64,000 nt of DNA from Bradyrhizobium arachidis. GTDB taxonomy: Bacteria > Pseudomonadota > Alphaproteobacteria > Rhizobiales > Xanthobacteraceae. Of this stretch, positions 19,016 to 28,223 are shown piece after piece. Location: positions 8,370,001-8,434,000 of the forward strand of contig NZ_CP030050.1 in NCBI RefSeq assembly GCF_015291705.1, read 5' to 3'. Made by a program: the position numbers and the translations under genes. Under the pieces are notes generated by a model. The model searched no databases. It worked only from the letters and a program-made list of their open reading frames with translations, and was not told the DNA's origin. Positions within the stretch are counted from its first letter, which is position 1, and every line of letters starts with the position of its first letter.

Positions 19016-20344
19016 TCACCACTCCGCATCGTCATCCGCGGGCAGAAGGATGACCGAATCCTCATATAACCCAATTGACTCGACACCGTAGGAAACATCA
19101 GCCGGCTTGAAGAAGAGGATTGAACTCGTCCATGAAACGATGGATCGGCACCAGGGCAGCGCGAACAAGACAAACGTCGCGATCTGCAGTGCCACGTTGA
19201 GACCGAACGCGACTTGATAGGCCTGGACGGGCCTATGGCCATCATTCGCAGACCATTGCTCCAGGATAAGACCTGTCACGTATTGTGCCAGAAACGCCCA
19301 ACCAAAGTGCAAGACGTTCAAGGCGCCGTTGGCGCGACCGGCCAGCTCCGGCGGAAAGTAATCCGCTATGACCGCGAAGCTGACCACGGTTGCTGTTCCG
19401 ACAATTGCGACAACAGACCAGGGCCAAATGGACGGCAGAGGCGCTCGCAGGATCAAGGCTAACTCCGCTGCGATGAACAGCACTGCTACCATGGCCAATA
19501 TCGCCTCCGCCCCGATTCCTCTTCGTTTGGTGTAGTGGACCGCCATACCGAACAACCAGGCACCACCGCTCAATACGATCGACATTATGAACAGCTGTCG
19601 GACCAGACTGTCGCGATCAAACCCCTCTACGTCTATCAACCACGGCGACGCCCACAAACCCTGCAGGGACCAGGATGATCCAATGCAAGTCGCCGATAAC
19701 GGGGCCATTCGCCAGAACCTTCGATCGCTGAAAACGGAGCTAAGAGTGACGCGCGCCGTTGATGGGACAATGCCTCGCTCAGGCACGACGGTATAGATGA
19801 GAATGGCCGTCGCACCGGTAGCGGCCGCCAGGACCTCAAAGAGTTGCCGCCAGCCCATCCAGGCGAGCAGGTATTCGAGGGGGACCGTGGCAGTCACCGC
19901 TCCTAACGATCCCAGCATGACCATGTAGCCGTTAAGCAAGGCGACACGCTCCCTGGGGAACCAAAGGACGATCGACTTCAGCCCTGCGGTCAACGCCGCG
20001 GCCACGCCAAGCCCGATCATTGCACGCGCGATCAAAAGCGAGAGGAAGTCAGTCGATATCGCGAAGAGGCCGGCGCCTGCTGCGGCAAGCAAGAGCAGAA
20101 TGCTCTGGACGCGACGCGGACCAAAGCGATCCAACAATATACCGATGGGTATCTGAGCGACCGCGAAAACAAGAAAATACACTGCCGTAAGCAACCCGAG
20201 ATCGGCAGCCCCAACCCCAGTATCCGAGCTGAGATGGCTAGCCATCAAGGCATTGATCGTTCGGAACAGATAAGAGAGATAGTACCCAGCTACAAAAGGG
20301 AGAAAAACGCGCGCGATTCGACGCCATGCTGTTGAGATTTGCAT
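19016..20344 (-). CDS. MFS transporter inserted between trbB and copG
   Basis: A 442-residue major facilitator with 12 predicted hydrophobic segments. The cytoplasmic loop between helices 2 and 3 reads LLDRFGPRRVQS, close to the GxLaDrxGrrr signature. Similarity to a known substrate group is not evident; the fold resembles sugar-phosphate/organic-anion or nitrate-type permeases, so it is called only as an MFS protein. The last 25 residues are a soluble, acidic tail. It interrupts the usual trbB-copG-traG order and is flanked by imperfect direct repeats (18934, 20421), indicating a later insertion. It ends before a strong terminator at 18890-18915. Confidence 0.85.
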   Translation of the reverse strand: MQISTAWRRIARVFLPFVAGYYLSYLFRTINALMASHLSSDTGVGAADLGLLTAVYFLVFAVAQIPIGILLDRFGPRRVQSILLLLAAAGAGLFAISTDFLSLLIARAMIGLGVAAALTAGLKSIVLWFPRERVALLNGYMVMLGSLGAVTATVPLEYLLAWMGWRQLFEVLAAATGATAILIYTVVPERGIVPSTARVTLSSVFSDRRFWRMAPLSATCIGSSWSLQGLWASPWLIDVEGFDRDSLVRQLFIMSIVLSGGAWLFGMAVHYTKRRGIGAEAILAMVAVLFIAAELALILRAPLPSIWPWSVVAIVGTATVVSFAVIADYFPPELAGRANGALNVLHFGWAFLAQYVTGLILEQWSANDGHRPVQAYQVAFGLNVALQIATFVLFALPWCRSIVSWTSSILFFKPADVSYGVESIGLYEDSVILLPADDDAEW

Positions 20345-20420
20345 GCTGGCCCCCTTTGCTCTCAGCTCACTCGAGCCGATAGCGCGTCCAGCTTTTGTCG
20401 GTTCGGCTAAATCGCTGCAG

Positions 20421-20478
20421 TCGTAGGCTGGCGTAGAAAAAGAAGGGACCGGCGAAAGGGTCTTTCTACGGGTTCAAT
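20421..20478. repeat. Right copy of the direct repeat flanking the MFS gene
   Basis: Starts TCGTAGGCTGGCGTAG and ends GGTTCAATT, overlapping the copG stop codon. It aligns with 18934-18989. The copy next to copG probably represents the ancestral copG-trbB junction. Confidence 0.6.
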
Positions 20479-20903
20479 TAAGCATCTTCGGCCGGTTCCT
20501 GATGGCGGATATCTTCTGGAATCTCGCGCAGGAAGCTCTGTCCCTTTTGCAAACGGCGCCCGAGCGCCTCGACAAATCCTTCAAAGCGCTCCCGACCTTT
20601 TGCCTGCGCGACCGCCTGGACTTCATTGGGTAATGGCGGCGTGATCGTCAGCCAGAACCGTATGAAAAGGGCCAAGGTCTCAGCCGTCAGACCGACGTCA
20701 CGCTCCAGCCTCTGCATCTGGCGCGATAGCCGGTCCAGGCGACGGGTGAATGCTGCCTCCCGTCTATCCGCTCCGTCCGGTGACAGGAACGATGCGACAG
20801 CCGCTTCCACGATGGCAGACCGTGAAAGCTTCTTGCGATCGGCGAGCTCCGAGATCTGTTTCAGAAGCTCTGGCGGAAAGTAAACGTTCATCCTGTCGCG
20901 CAT
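20478..20903 (-). CDS. CopG-family ribbon-helix-helix protein
   Basis: A 141-residue protein with an N-terminal ribbon-helix-helix (MNVYFPPELLKQISELADRK, then LSRSAIVEAAVASFL) and a helical C-terminal part (LDRLSRQMQRLERDVGLTAE). RHH proteins bind DNA as dimers; in trb/tra loci of this type the CopG gene sits between traG and trbB and is thought to autoregulate or assist DNA processing. It begins three bases after the traG stop region on the same strand, so it is co-transcribed with traG or the relaxase. Confidence 0.88.
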   Translation of the reverse strand: MRDRMNVYFPPELLKQISELADRKKLSRSAIVEAAVASFLSPDGADRREAAFTRRLDRLSRQMQRLERDVGLTAETLALFIRFWLTITPPLPNEVQAVAQAKGRERFEGFVEALGRRLQKGQSFLREIPEDIRHQEPAEDA

Positions 20904-20906
20904 GCC

Positions 20907-22895
20907 TCAGAGTTCCATACCGTCATTCGGGTCCATGGCAACCTGGCGGACGACGCCACGCATCTGCTGACGAAGCAGTCGAGATTGGCGGACCGCGTCC
21001 TCATCGTCGTCAAGAACGACGGCAAATTCTTCTGCCGGTGTCGATTCGATTGTTTCCCTGACGATAGCGACGTGATCGGGGAGTTCGGGCTCCCGACGAA
21101 GGCCGCTGTTCGCCGTGTCTTCCTCGGCCTCGGCGGCCCTGTTAGTTGGACCTCCCGTCGGCTTCAGCGTTCCGAGCGCTGACCATCCGTCCGTTCGCGG
21201 CGATCGGCCGGCGCTCGCCGGATCGGGCGGTGACAAAACCCGCTCGGTGAACCGGCGATCTTCGTAGTAGCGGACTTTCTTCGCCCGGATCGGTGCCGTC
21301 CCTGCCACCATGACGATCTCGTCCATCGGCGGAAGCTGCATGACCTCGCCTGGCGTCAGCAGCGGCCTCGCCGTCTCCTGCCGAGAGACCATCAGGTGCC
21401 CCAGCCAGGGATTTAACCTGTGCCCGGCGTAGTTCTTCATCGCCCTCATCTCAGTCGCTGTACCGAGTGCATCGGACACCCGCTTGGCTGTCCGCTCGTC
21501 GTTGGTCGCGAAACTGACGCGGATATGGCAGTTGTCCAGGATCGCGTTGTTAGGGCCGTAGGCCTTTTCGATTTGATTGAGCGACTGCGCGATCAGGAAA
21601 CTCTTGATGCCGTACCCAGCCATGAAGGCGAGCGCGGACTCGAAGAAATCGAGCCGCCCAAGGGCTGGGAACTCGTCAAGCATCATCAGCACACGATGCC
21701 GGCGGTCGCGGGCGTGCAGATCTTCGGTCAGGCGCCGGCCGATCTGGTTCAGCACCAGGCGGATCAACGGCTTGGTCCGCGAGATATCGGAGGGCGGCAC
21801 CACGAGGTAAAGCGTCGTCGGGCGGCGATCGGCGATCAGATCGGCAATCCGCCAGTCGCAGCGGCAGGTCACCCGGGCCACCACGGGATCGCGGTAGAGC
21901 CCGAGAAACGACATCGCGGTGGACAGGACGCCAGAGCGCTCATTCTCCGATTTGTTGAGGAGTTCGCGTGCAGTCGAGGCGACGACGGGATGGGCGCCCT
22001 GCTCGCCAAGGTGCGCGGTGGTCATCATTGCCTTCAGCGTCGCCTCGATCGGCCGCTTCGGATCGGACAGGAAGGCGGCGACACCGGCCAGGGTCTTGTC
22101 CACCTCGGCATAGAGGACATGGAGGATAGCGCCGACCAGGAGCGAATGACTGGTCTTCTCCCAATGATTCCGCTTGTCGAGAGAGCCTTCGGGGTCGACC
22201 AGGACGTCGGCGACGTTCTGCACATCGCGAACCTCCCATTCCCCGCGCCGGACCTCGAGAAGCGGATTGTAAGCCGAGGATTTCGGGTTGGTCGGGTCGA
22301 ACAACAGGACACGGCCATGCCGCGCGCGGAAACCCGCGGTCAGTTGCCAGTTCTCCCCCTTGATATCGTGCACGATGGCCGAACCCGGCCAAGCCAGCAG
22401 CGAGGGAACGACGAGTCCGACGCCCTTGCCGGACCGGGTGGGAGCAAAACACAGCACGTGCTCCGGCCCCTCATGGCGGAGGTAGTCGCGATCGAGCTTG
22501 CCCAGTACCACACCATCCGGACCGAGAAGTCCGGCCGCTCGAACCTCTTCCGCATTAGCCCAGCGCGCCGACCCATAGGTCTCGACATTCTTGGCCTCGC
22601 GCGCCCGCCAGACCGACATGCCGATCGCCACAGCGATCGAAACAAAGGTCCCCGACGACGCGATGAAGGCTCCCTCGACAAAGACCTGAGGCGCGTAGGC
22701 ATCGTAGACGAACCACCACCAGAAGAAGATCGGCGGATAATAGATCTTGAAGCCCAACAGTTCGAACCAGGGCCGGCCAAGCTCGGGCTGGTAGGCAAGT
22801 CGCCAGGCCGTCCACTCGGTTGCTCCCCAGATGGCCAGCAAGACGATCAGGCCGACAACGATCACCTGTCCCCAGAGGATTTTGGTTCCGGACAT
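20907..22895 (-). CDS. traG: TraG, type IV coupling protein (VirD4-like)
   Basis: A 662-residue coupling ATPase. Two N-terminal membrane helices (about 10-28 and 75-100) precede the soluble ATPase with Walker A APTRSGKGVGLVVPS and Walker B VLMMLDEFPALG. The block NCHIRVSFATNDERTAKRVS is typical of rhizobial TraG. It brings the relaxase-DNA complex to the TrbE/TrbB mating channel. It follows the relaxase by 36 bases. The C-terminal 100 residues are acidic and variable. The gene is intact although its relaxase partner is broken. Confidence 0.95.
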   Translation of the reverse strand: MSGTKILWGQVIVVGLIVLLAIWGATEWTAWRLAYQPELGRPWFELLGFKIYYPPIFFWWWFVYDAYAPQVFVEGAFIASSGTFVSIAVAIGMSVWRAREAKNVETYGSARWANAEEVRAAGLLGPDGVVLGKLDRDYLRHEGPEHVLCFAPTRSGKGVGLVVPSLLAWPGSAIVHDIKGENWQLTAGFRARHGRVLLFDPTNPKSSAYNPLLEVRRGEWEVRDVQNVADVLVDPEGSLDKRNHWEKTSHSLLVGAILHVLYAEVDKTLAGVAAFLSDPKRPIEATLKAMMTTAHLGEQGAHPVVASTARELLNKSENERSGVLSTAMSFLGLYRDPVVARVTCRCDWRIADLIADRRPTTLYLVVPPSDISRTKPLIRLVLNQIGRRLTEDLHARDRRHRVLMMLDEFPALGRLDFFESALAFMAGYGIKSFLIAQSLNQIEKAYGPNNAILDNCHIRVSFATNDERTAKRVSDALGTATEMRAMKNYAGHRLNPWLGHLMVSRQETARPLLTPGEVMQLPPMDEIVMVAGTAPIRAKKVRYYEDRRFTERVLSPPDPASAGRSPRTDGWSALGTLKPTGGPTNRAAEAEEDTANSGLRREPELPDHVAIVRETIESTPAEEFAVVLDDDEDAVRQSRLLRQQMRGVVRQVAMDPNDGMEL

Positions 22896-22931
22896 TCCGA
22901 GCGTCCTTCCGCAACTGAATTGGCGAGATTG

Positions 22932-24372
22932 CTAGAGGCCGAGGTCGCGCTTGCGACCAAAGCCCCATTCGATACCACCGCCGTCCTTCACGACACCGGT
23001 GACGTGTTGGCCGAGCCTCTTCTCGAGTTCGCGCGACCAGGGCACGAGCTGGAAGCCGAGCCCATTATCGATCATGGCGAAGCGTCCCGAGGCGAGCGTC
23101 AGCCGCTGGCGATACGTGCCCGCCACATGCTCCCCAGAGGCGGCGTTCACATGAGGCAAGCCGGTGTCGGCTGAGACTTTTGCGGCCACCTCGTCCAGCT
23201 CGCGTCGACGCAACGTGTCCAGGAGGTCGCGTTGCAGGATGATGCGTTGGCCCTGCCGCCGCGCCAGGCCCTGCTGGATCAGATGCTCGGTTCGGGCTTC
23301 CATGGCGTCGCGGGTCTCGCGGCCGAATCCGCCCATGGCAAGTGGCATCGGGTCGCGTTCGACCAGCCTGTGGTCGAGCCAAGTGGCCCCTTTAGCAGTG
23401 ACCTGCTCGGCAAGATCGAGATCGGAGCGGGTCGCCAGCACCACGGTCGGCCGCGGATCGCCGGCTTGACCGAAGCGTCGGACTTCGACGATGCCGCCGG
23501 CCGGCGGAACATGTTCGAAAGCCTCGAGCCCTCGAAAGCGCACATGGTGCGCCCGTCCGTCTGTTCCGTCGATCAGGGCATAGGCCTCGCCAGTCAGCTC
23601 GTCATGCAGTCCACGGTCGACTAGGCGTCCGATAATCTGGGACGTCGGCTGTCCACCCTCGATGACGAAGTCGGCAACGCCGCGGGGTTCTCCACGCTCG
23701 GTAAAGGCGCGGTGCATGGTCTTGATGATGTCGCCCCGCATACCGAGGTCGCGCAAGCTACGCTCGGCCTCGAGCCCGACCATCCATTCCCCTGGTGCAG
23801 CGGATGCAGAAAGGCCCATCCTCTCAAGGTACTGAAGGCGGCCAACCATCAATCTCCGGATCTCGGGATCGAGCGTGCCCGGATTTTCGGGCCGGAGATC
23901 GATGTAGCCAGCCTCATCTGCCGCAAGCCGGATCTCCCGATCGAGCCGCGTCCATCGTTCCGCCCTGACTTCCCGCTCCAGCGAATTGCGGATTTCGCGC
24001 TCCGGCTTTGGACCCAGCTCGATGGCGACCAGTTCCTCGGCGCGTGAGCGCAGGCCCTGGCTGATGTAGTCGCGGGAGATCACGAGGTCCGCCGCGTCCT
24101 GATCTACTCCCCGAACGAGAAGGTGGACGTGAGGGTTGTCGGTGTTCCAATGATCGACAGCTACCCAATCGAGCCGCGTGCCGAGATCGGTCTCCATCTG
24201 CTTGGCAAGATCACGGGTGAAGGCCTTCAGATCGGTCATGTCGCCCGCATCCTCCGGTGATACGATGAACCTGAAATGATGGCGATCGTCCTGGCACCGT
24301 TGCGCGAAGGCCACGCCATCGGCACGGTCACTGCCGGCGTCGAACATCTCGGCTCGCTCCCCGCTAATGGGA
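22932..24372 (-). pseudogene. Relaxase (DUF3363), C-terminal fragment cut off by IS insertion
   Basis: About 480 residues in frame from the IS boundary to the stop. It begins inside the nuclease domain (ERAEMFDAGSDRAD, then RHHFRFIVSPEDA), contains the histidine cluster DHWNTDNPHVHLLVRGVD and runs through the DUF3363 C-terminal domain. The missing N-terminus is found intact at 25939-26273 on the other side of an IS110-family element, so the ancestral gene was a single relaxase (RlxS type) of about 590 residues. As it stands the protein lacks a start and cannot be made normally. Confidence 0.92.
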
Positions 24373-25938
24373 TGGTCCGGCCGTGCTCCGGCCCTGCCAG
24401 CACGAGAAGCTGGCAAGGGGCGCTCAAGACAAGGAGCACGCCATGTCTCAGAAACTCAACGCGGCGATCGCCGTGATCGGCATCGACATCGGCAAAAACT
24501 CGTTCCACATCGTGGGTCAGGATCACCGCGGTGCCATCGTGCTGCGGCAGAAGTGGTCGCGCGGCCAGGTGGAAACGCGGCTCGCCAACCTGCCGCCGTG
24601 CTTGATCGGTATGGAGGCCTGCGTAGGCGCCCATCATCTCAGCCGCAAACTCCAAGTACTTGGCCACGACGCCCGCCTGATGCCAGCGAAATACGTGCGC
24701 CCGTATTCGAAGGGACAGAAGAATGACTTCCGAGATGCGGAAGCCATCGCCGAGGCTGTCCAACGCCCGACCATGAAGTTCGTCGCGACCAAGACCGCCG
24801 ATCAGCTCGACCTTCAGGCACTGCACCGCGTCCGCGATCGATTGGTCGGTCAGCGTACCGGCGCGATCAATCAGATCCGTGCGTTCCTGCTGGAACGGGG
24901 CATCGCCGTGCGGCAAGGCCCGCATTCCCTGCGGTTCGAGTTGCCAGGTATCTTGGCAACACGCACTGATGTGCTCTCGCCTCGCATGTTGCCCATCATC
25001 GAGGGTCTGGCGGAAGACTGGCGCCGGCTGGATGAGCGTATCGAGGGTCTATCTGGCGAGATCGAAACACTAGCCCGTCAAGATAGGGCCTGCCAGCGAC
25101 TGATGACGGTGCCTGGCATTGGCCCAATCATCTCGAGCGCAATGGTGGCTGCGATCGGCACCGGAGACGTGTTCTCGAAAGGCCGCGACTTCGGCGCCTG
25201 GCTTGGACTTGTTCCGAAGCAGATATCGACCGGCGACCGCACGATCCTCGGCAGTATATCAAGGCGCGGTAATCGCTACCTGCGCGCGCTGTTCGTGCAA
25301 GCCGCGTGGGTTGTTCTGGTAAAGGTCAAGTGCTGGGAGCGCTATGGCCTCAACTCTTGGATCGAAGCCGCCAAGAAGCGATTGCACCACAACGTGCTGG
25401 CGATTGCGCTCGCCAACAAGCTCGCCCGGATCGCCTGGGCGGTCCTCAACAAGGGACGCGCCTTCGCGTGCGTCAAGATGGAGGAGACGGTGTCCCGACC
25501 TGCTTGATCCTCGCGCCGTGCGCGGGGCCGTCAAGGCGCAGCCTGGCAGCAGGAGAGCAAGACGTCAGGACAGCACGACGGCCGGCTTTGACGGCCCCTT
25601 GCGCGCGGCGCGTCTGCGCGCGCAGGCCGGGACGAAGGAACGGCCGCCAGGCACGAACGAAGGAACAGCGCGAAGTGAGGAGCTATCGATGACGTAACAA
25701 CCCTTACCCGCCGAGGTCTGCGAGAGGATGAGACGACGATGGAGAATCGGTCTTCCCGGCACATGTGAACCCTGGTGACCCAAATGGCCCGGTCGAGGCC
25801 TGTCCGCTAACCAGATCACATGCGCGCTGATATCCATGATGGCCCGGAGCACTGCGCTCCAAACAGAGGCCGGATACATTGATGCAAGACCGCATCTACC
25901 GGATCGTCGAAATCTTCTTGCACCCCACGGCCGGACCA
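24373..25938 (+). mobile_element. IS110-family element (IS1111-type) inserted in the relaxase gene
   Basis: A perfect 13-base inverted repeat delimits the element: TGGTCCGGCCGTG at 24373-24385 and CACGGCCGGACCA at 25926-25938. Inside is one transposase gene (24443-25507) and a 430-base noncoding tail. Removing it joins the relaxase fragments in frame, giving a VTR-SGERAEMF junction. Long 3' noncoding tails and subterminal inverted repeats are typical of the IS1111 group, whose tail encodes the guide (seek/bridge) RNA. Confidence 0.88.
24443..25507 (+). CDS. IS110/IS1111-family transposase 1
   Basis: A 354-residue DEDD recombinase. The RuvC-like domain begins GIDIGKNSFHIVG (first Asp), followed by CLIGMEAC (Glu) and KNDFRDAEAIAEA (the two Asp). 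The C-terminal transposase-20 domain includes LMTVPGIGPIISSAM and the serine region STGDRTILGSISRRG. The ATG at 24443 follows AAGGAG by 7 bases. It belongs to a different subgroup from the other four IS110 enzymes in the window. Confidence 0.95.
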   Translation: MSQKLNAAIAVIGIDIGKNSFHIVGQDHRGAIVLRQKWSRGQVETRLANLPPCLIGMEACVGAHHLSRKLQVLGHDARLMPAKYVRPYSKGQKNDFRDAEAIAEAVQRPTMKFVATKTADQLDLQALHRVRDRLVGQRTGAINQIRAFLLERGIAVRQGPHSLRFELPGILATRTDVLSPRMLPIIEGLAEDWRRLDERIEGLSGEIETLARQDRACQRLMTVPGIGPIISSAMVAAIGTGDVFSKGRDFGAWLGLVPKQISTGDRTILGSISRRGNRYLRALFVQAAWVVLVKVKCWERYGLNSWIEAAKKRLHHNVLAIALANKLARIAWAVLNKGRAFACVKMEETVSRPA

Positions 25939-26273
25939 TACATTCGGGTCACGCCGTCGCGCTTCAGATATGAGAGGTGGGCGGTCAGTGGCGCTGAACG
26001 GAAGGCTCGCCCTTTGTGACGAACCACGCGCGCCTTCACCACGACGCGCCGCGTCGGGCTGAACAATCTGGCGCGGCTAAACGCGAGGCGCCCGCGGCCA
26101 AACGTGGAGCGCCCATAGGCCGCCGAACGCCTGCCAGCTACGGTCTGACCCGAGGTGTGTCCTGCTTTCTTCGCCGCCCTCAGCACCTGGTTGATGAAGC
26201 TCTTCGGCTTAGGCGCTCGGGTACTGCGGATGCGCCCAGGCCGAATACGCAGGTCGCTGTCGCCCACGCTCAC
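25939..26273 (-). pseudogene. Relaxase (DUF3363), N-terminal fragment
   Basis: About 110 residues starting MSVGDSDLRIRPGRIRSTRA, the usual N-terminus of this relaxase family, then a basic stretch and the conserved VVVKARVVRHKG and PLTAHLSYLKRDGVTR motif. The tyrosine in HLSYLKRDGVTR is probably the nicking tyrosine, by analogy with related relaxases. Beyond this motif the frame runs into IS110 sequence. This fragment keeps the likely catalytic tyrosine, while the metal-binding histidines are in the other fragment at 22932-24372. Confidence 0.9.
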
Positions 26274-26820
26274 GGCAGGGCCTCCAAACGATCAAAAGTG
26301 CACACGGTGCCGAAAACGCCTTTGATTGCATTCGTCAAAATGCAAAGCGCGGCACGCGCCCCGACCGACCGGCACGCCAGAACCCAAGCCATGCCAATGG
26401 CTTGCGGTTCGACCGGCGAGCCCCTTTTATCTCGCCTTCCTAATCGGGCGGGCAAAGTCAACTCATTCCTAGGTTTTTCCTCGAGTCCTCGCAAAATAAG
26501 CATCGCTGCTTCCCTCCATCTACGACGCACAAACGTCACCACACCGCGTTGCAGTGGCCTTCACCAGGCGGGGTCCATGCGTTCCTTCGCGTTCAGCACT
26601 TCGGCCGTCGCATGCTCTTCATCAGGTTCGTGAACAGGGCTGTCCAAGCAGTCCGGCGCTCTCGTCCCCGAAGGGCGGCAGCAGGCAAGAGATAGCGGAC
26701 ATTCCCCGTTTCGCGGCCCCGCCAGGGGACGCTCACCGCGCGCGCGGATCTCTAATTTCGTTCCCTCCTCAACATGCTGGGAGTAGTCCCAGCGCCTTCC
26801 TATGCTCGTCTATGTAGCTG
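26274..26820. other. Region upstream of the relaxase, no gene seen
   Basis: I see no convincing gene. Related ICEs often have the origin of transfer beside the relaxase gene, so an oriT could lie here, but no clear nic motif or inverted repeat was identified by eye. Its right part may be the 3' end of the IS110 element whose transposase starts at 27885. Confidence 0.5.
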
Positions 26821-27885
26821 CTACTGCGCCGGCTTTAGGCGCAGCCGTTGCGTGATCTTGGCACCGAATCCGACGTGGAAATCGGTCTCGCTGACCCACA
26901 TCCGGTGGAGAATACCCGCGAGCTTTCGCGCGACCGCGGCTATCGCACACAGCATGCTCGACCGCTTGGCAATTCGCAGGCCCCACGCCCGCAATGCCGA
27001 CCATTTTCTGACCCGTAGCAGCAGACTTGCGGCAGCTTCACACAGCGCCTCCCTCACGGAGATATCGCCTTGTTTGCTGATGCGCCCCTCAAAATCGATC
27101 GACGTCCCGGACTGGTGGCGCTTCGGCGTCAGGCCAAAATGGGCGCCCACCGTGCGGGATCGGGCAAAGCGATGAGGGTCATCAACGCCGACTTTGAATG
27201 ACAAGGCAACGACCGGACCGACGCCTGGAACCGTCATCAGACGCCGGCAAACAGGATCATGCTGGACCACCTGCAGGAGCACACGATGCAGCCGATCGTA
27301 ACCTTCGAGGAGGGCGCGACGCACGTCCAGCATGACCTGGATCGACATCACAAAAATCGGGTCGCTGTGCTCGATCAGCTCGCGGATGCGGGCCTCAAAG
27401 GCACCTCTCGCGACCGCTCCGACGAGCAATCCATAGGCCCGCAGTGCGCCCCGAACATGGTTCTCGAGGTCGATCAATTTGCGCTTGAGCAGCTTCCGGT
27501 TCGTCAGCAGCGTGCGCATTTTTTGCATGTCGATATTCTTGACATGCACGGCGCGGTACCAGCCCAACCGCATCATTTGCGCGATGCCGCGCGCATCGTT
27601 TCGGTCGGTTTTGTTGCGCATTGTCGATAGCGAAACGCGCATGTGGCGCGCCTCCACGACAATGATTGGAAGCCCGGCTGACTGCAGTTCGCGATACAGC
27701 CAGATACCCAGCGATGACGCCTCGACCCCGACCCTATCGAGGCGATCCGCGTAACCCTCCACAGCGGAGCGGATCGCCTCTGGCTCCGTGCTGACCTTAA
27801 CTTCGCGGATCGTAAGACCCTCGCTATCGACGATGCAAACGCTGGTTTCTTCAAGGCCGACGTCCAATCCAACGTACAGTTTCAT
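26821..27885 (-). CDS. IS110-family transposase 2
   Basis: A 354-residue DEDD recombinase: MKLYVGLDVGLEETSVCIVD (first Asp), RVGVEASSLG (Glu), NKTDRNDARGIAQMMR (the two Asp), then LMTVPGVGPVVALSFKVGV and the serine segment HQSGTSIDFEGRISKQG. It belongs to the same subgroup as transposase 3 at 30308, sharing the start and the KTDRNDAxGIAQMMR motif, but is not identical. The gene is complete. The element ends could not be fixed; a stable hairpin (GCAACGAC pairing with GTCGTTGC) lies 20-45 bases upstream of the start, as expected of the 5' guide-RNA region of IS110-group elements. Confidence 0.93.
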   Translation of the reverse strand: MKLYVGLDVGLEETSVCIVDSEGLTIREVKVSTEPEAIRSAVEGYADRLDRVGVEASSLGIWLYRELQSAGLPIIVVEARHMRVSLSTMRNKTDRNDARGIAQMMRLGWYRAVHVKNIDMQKMRTLLTNRKLLKRKLIDLENHVRGALRAYGLLVGAVARGAFEARIRELIEHSDPIFVMSIQVMLDVRRALLEGYDRLHRVLLQVVQHDPVCRRLMTVPGVGPVVALSFKVGVDDPHRFARSRTVGAHFGLTPKRHQSGTSIDFEGRISKQGDISVREALCEAAASLLLRVRKWSALRAWGLRIAKRSSMLCAIAAVARKLAGILHRMWVSETDFHVGFGAKITQRLRLKPAQ

Positions 27886-28223
27886 CGGAGCTCTCCTGTG
27901 TGGCAACGACCTTCCAAGTCGTTGCACCAGGCTCCGGATTCGGCCACGGCCGTCTTATTCCCGTGCACCGATCTCTCGAAGCCCGATTTGAAGAGCCGCC
28001 CTGCCGTCGTGGCGTCGTGGTCTCTCGCCGGTTCCCGAAATAGCCGCCGCAACTTGGCAGCCAACTCGCAAGGGCCCCACGGCTTCCGAGCGCTTGCGAT
28101 AGCGATCGTTACCCGAAGGGCCGAGACACCCGAAGGGTGGCTCGGTGAGGAGCGAAGCGACGAGTAGAGCGCGGGCCGAAGGCATCGCCCATACGCCATC
28201 AGCTTGCGAACTAGCACTCCTGG
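27886..28223. other. Noncoding region between transposase 2 and the lytic transglycosylase
   Basis: The first part is the 5' region of the IS110 element, with the hairpin formed near 27905-27940. The rest has no gene; the stretch near 28110-28170 is rich in the alternating pattern CGAAGGGTGGCTCGGTGAG and looks like spacer or an old insertion edge. Confidence 0.5.

Noticed and set aside
21420..23174. A 584-codon plus-strand open frame
   Set aside because: It runs antiparallel to traG and the end of the relaxase gene, both of which have clear motifs; the plus frame shows no domain and is a high-GC shadow.
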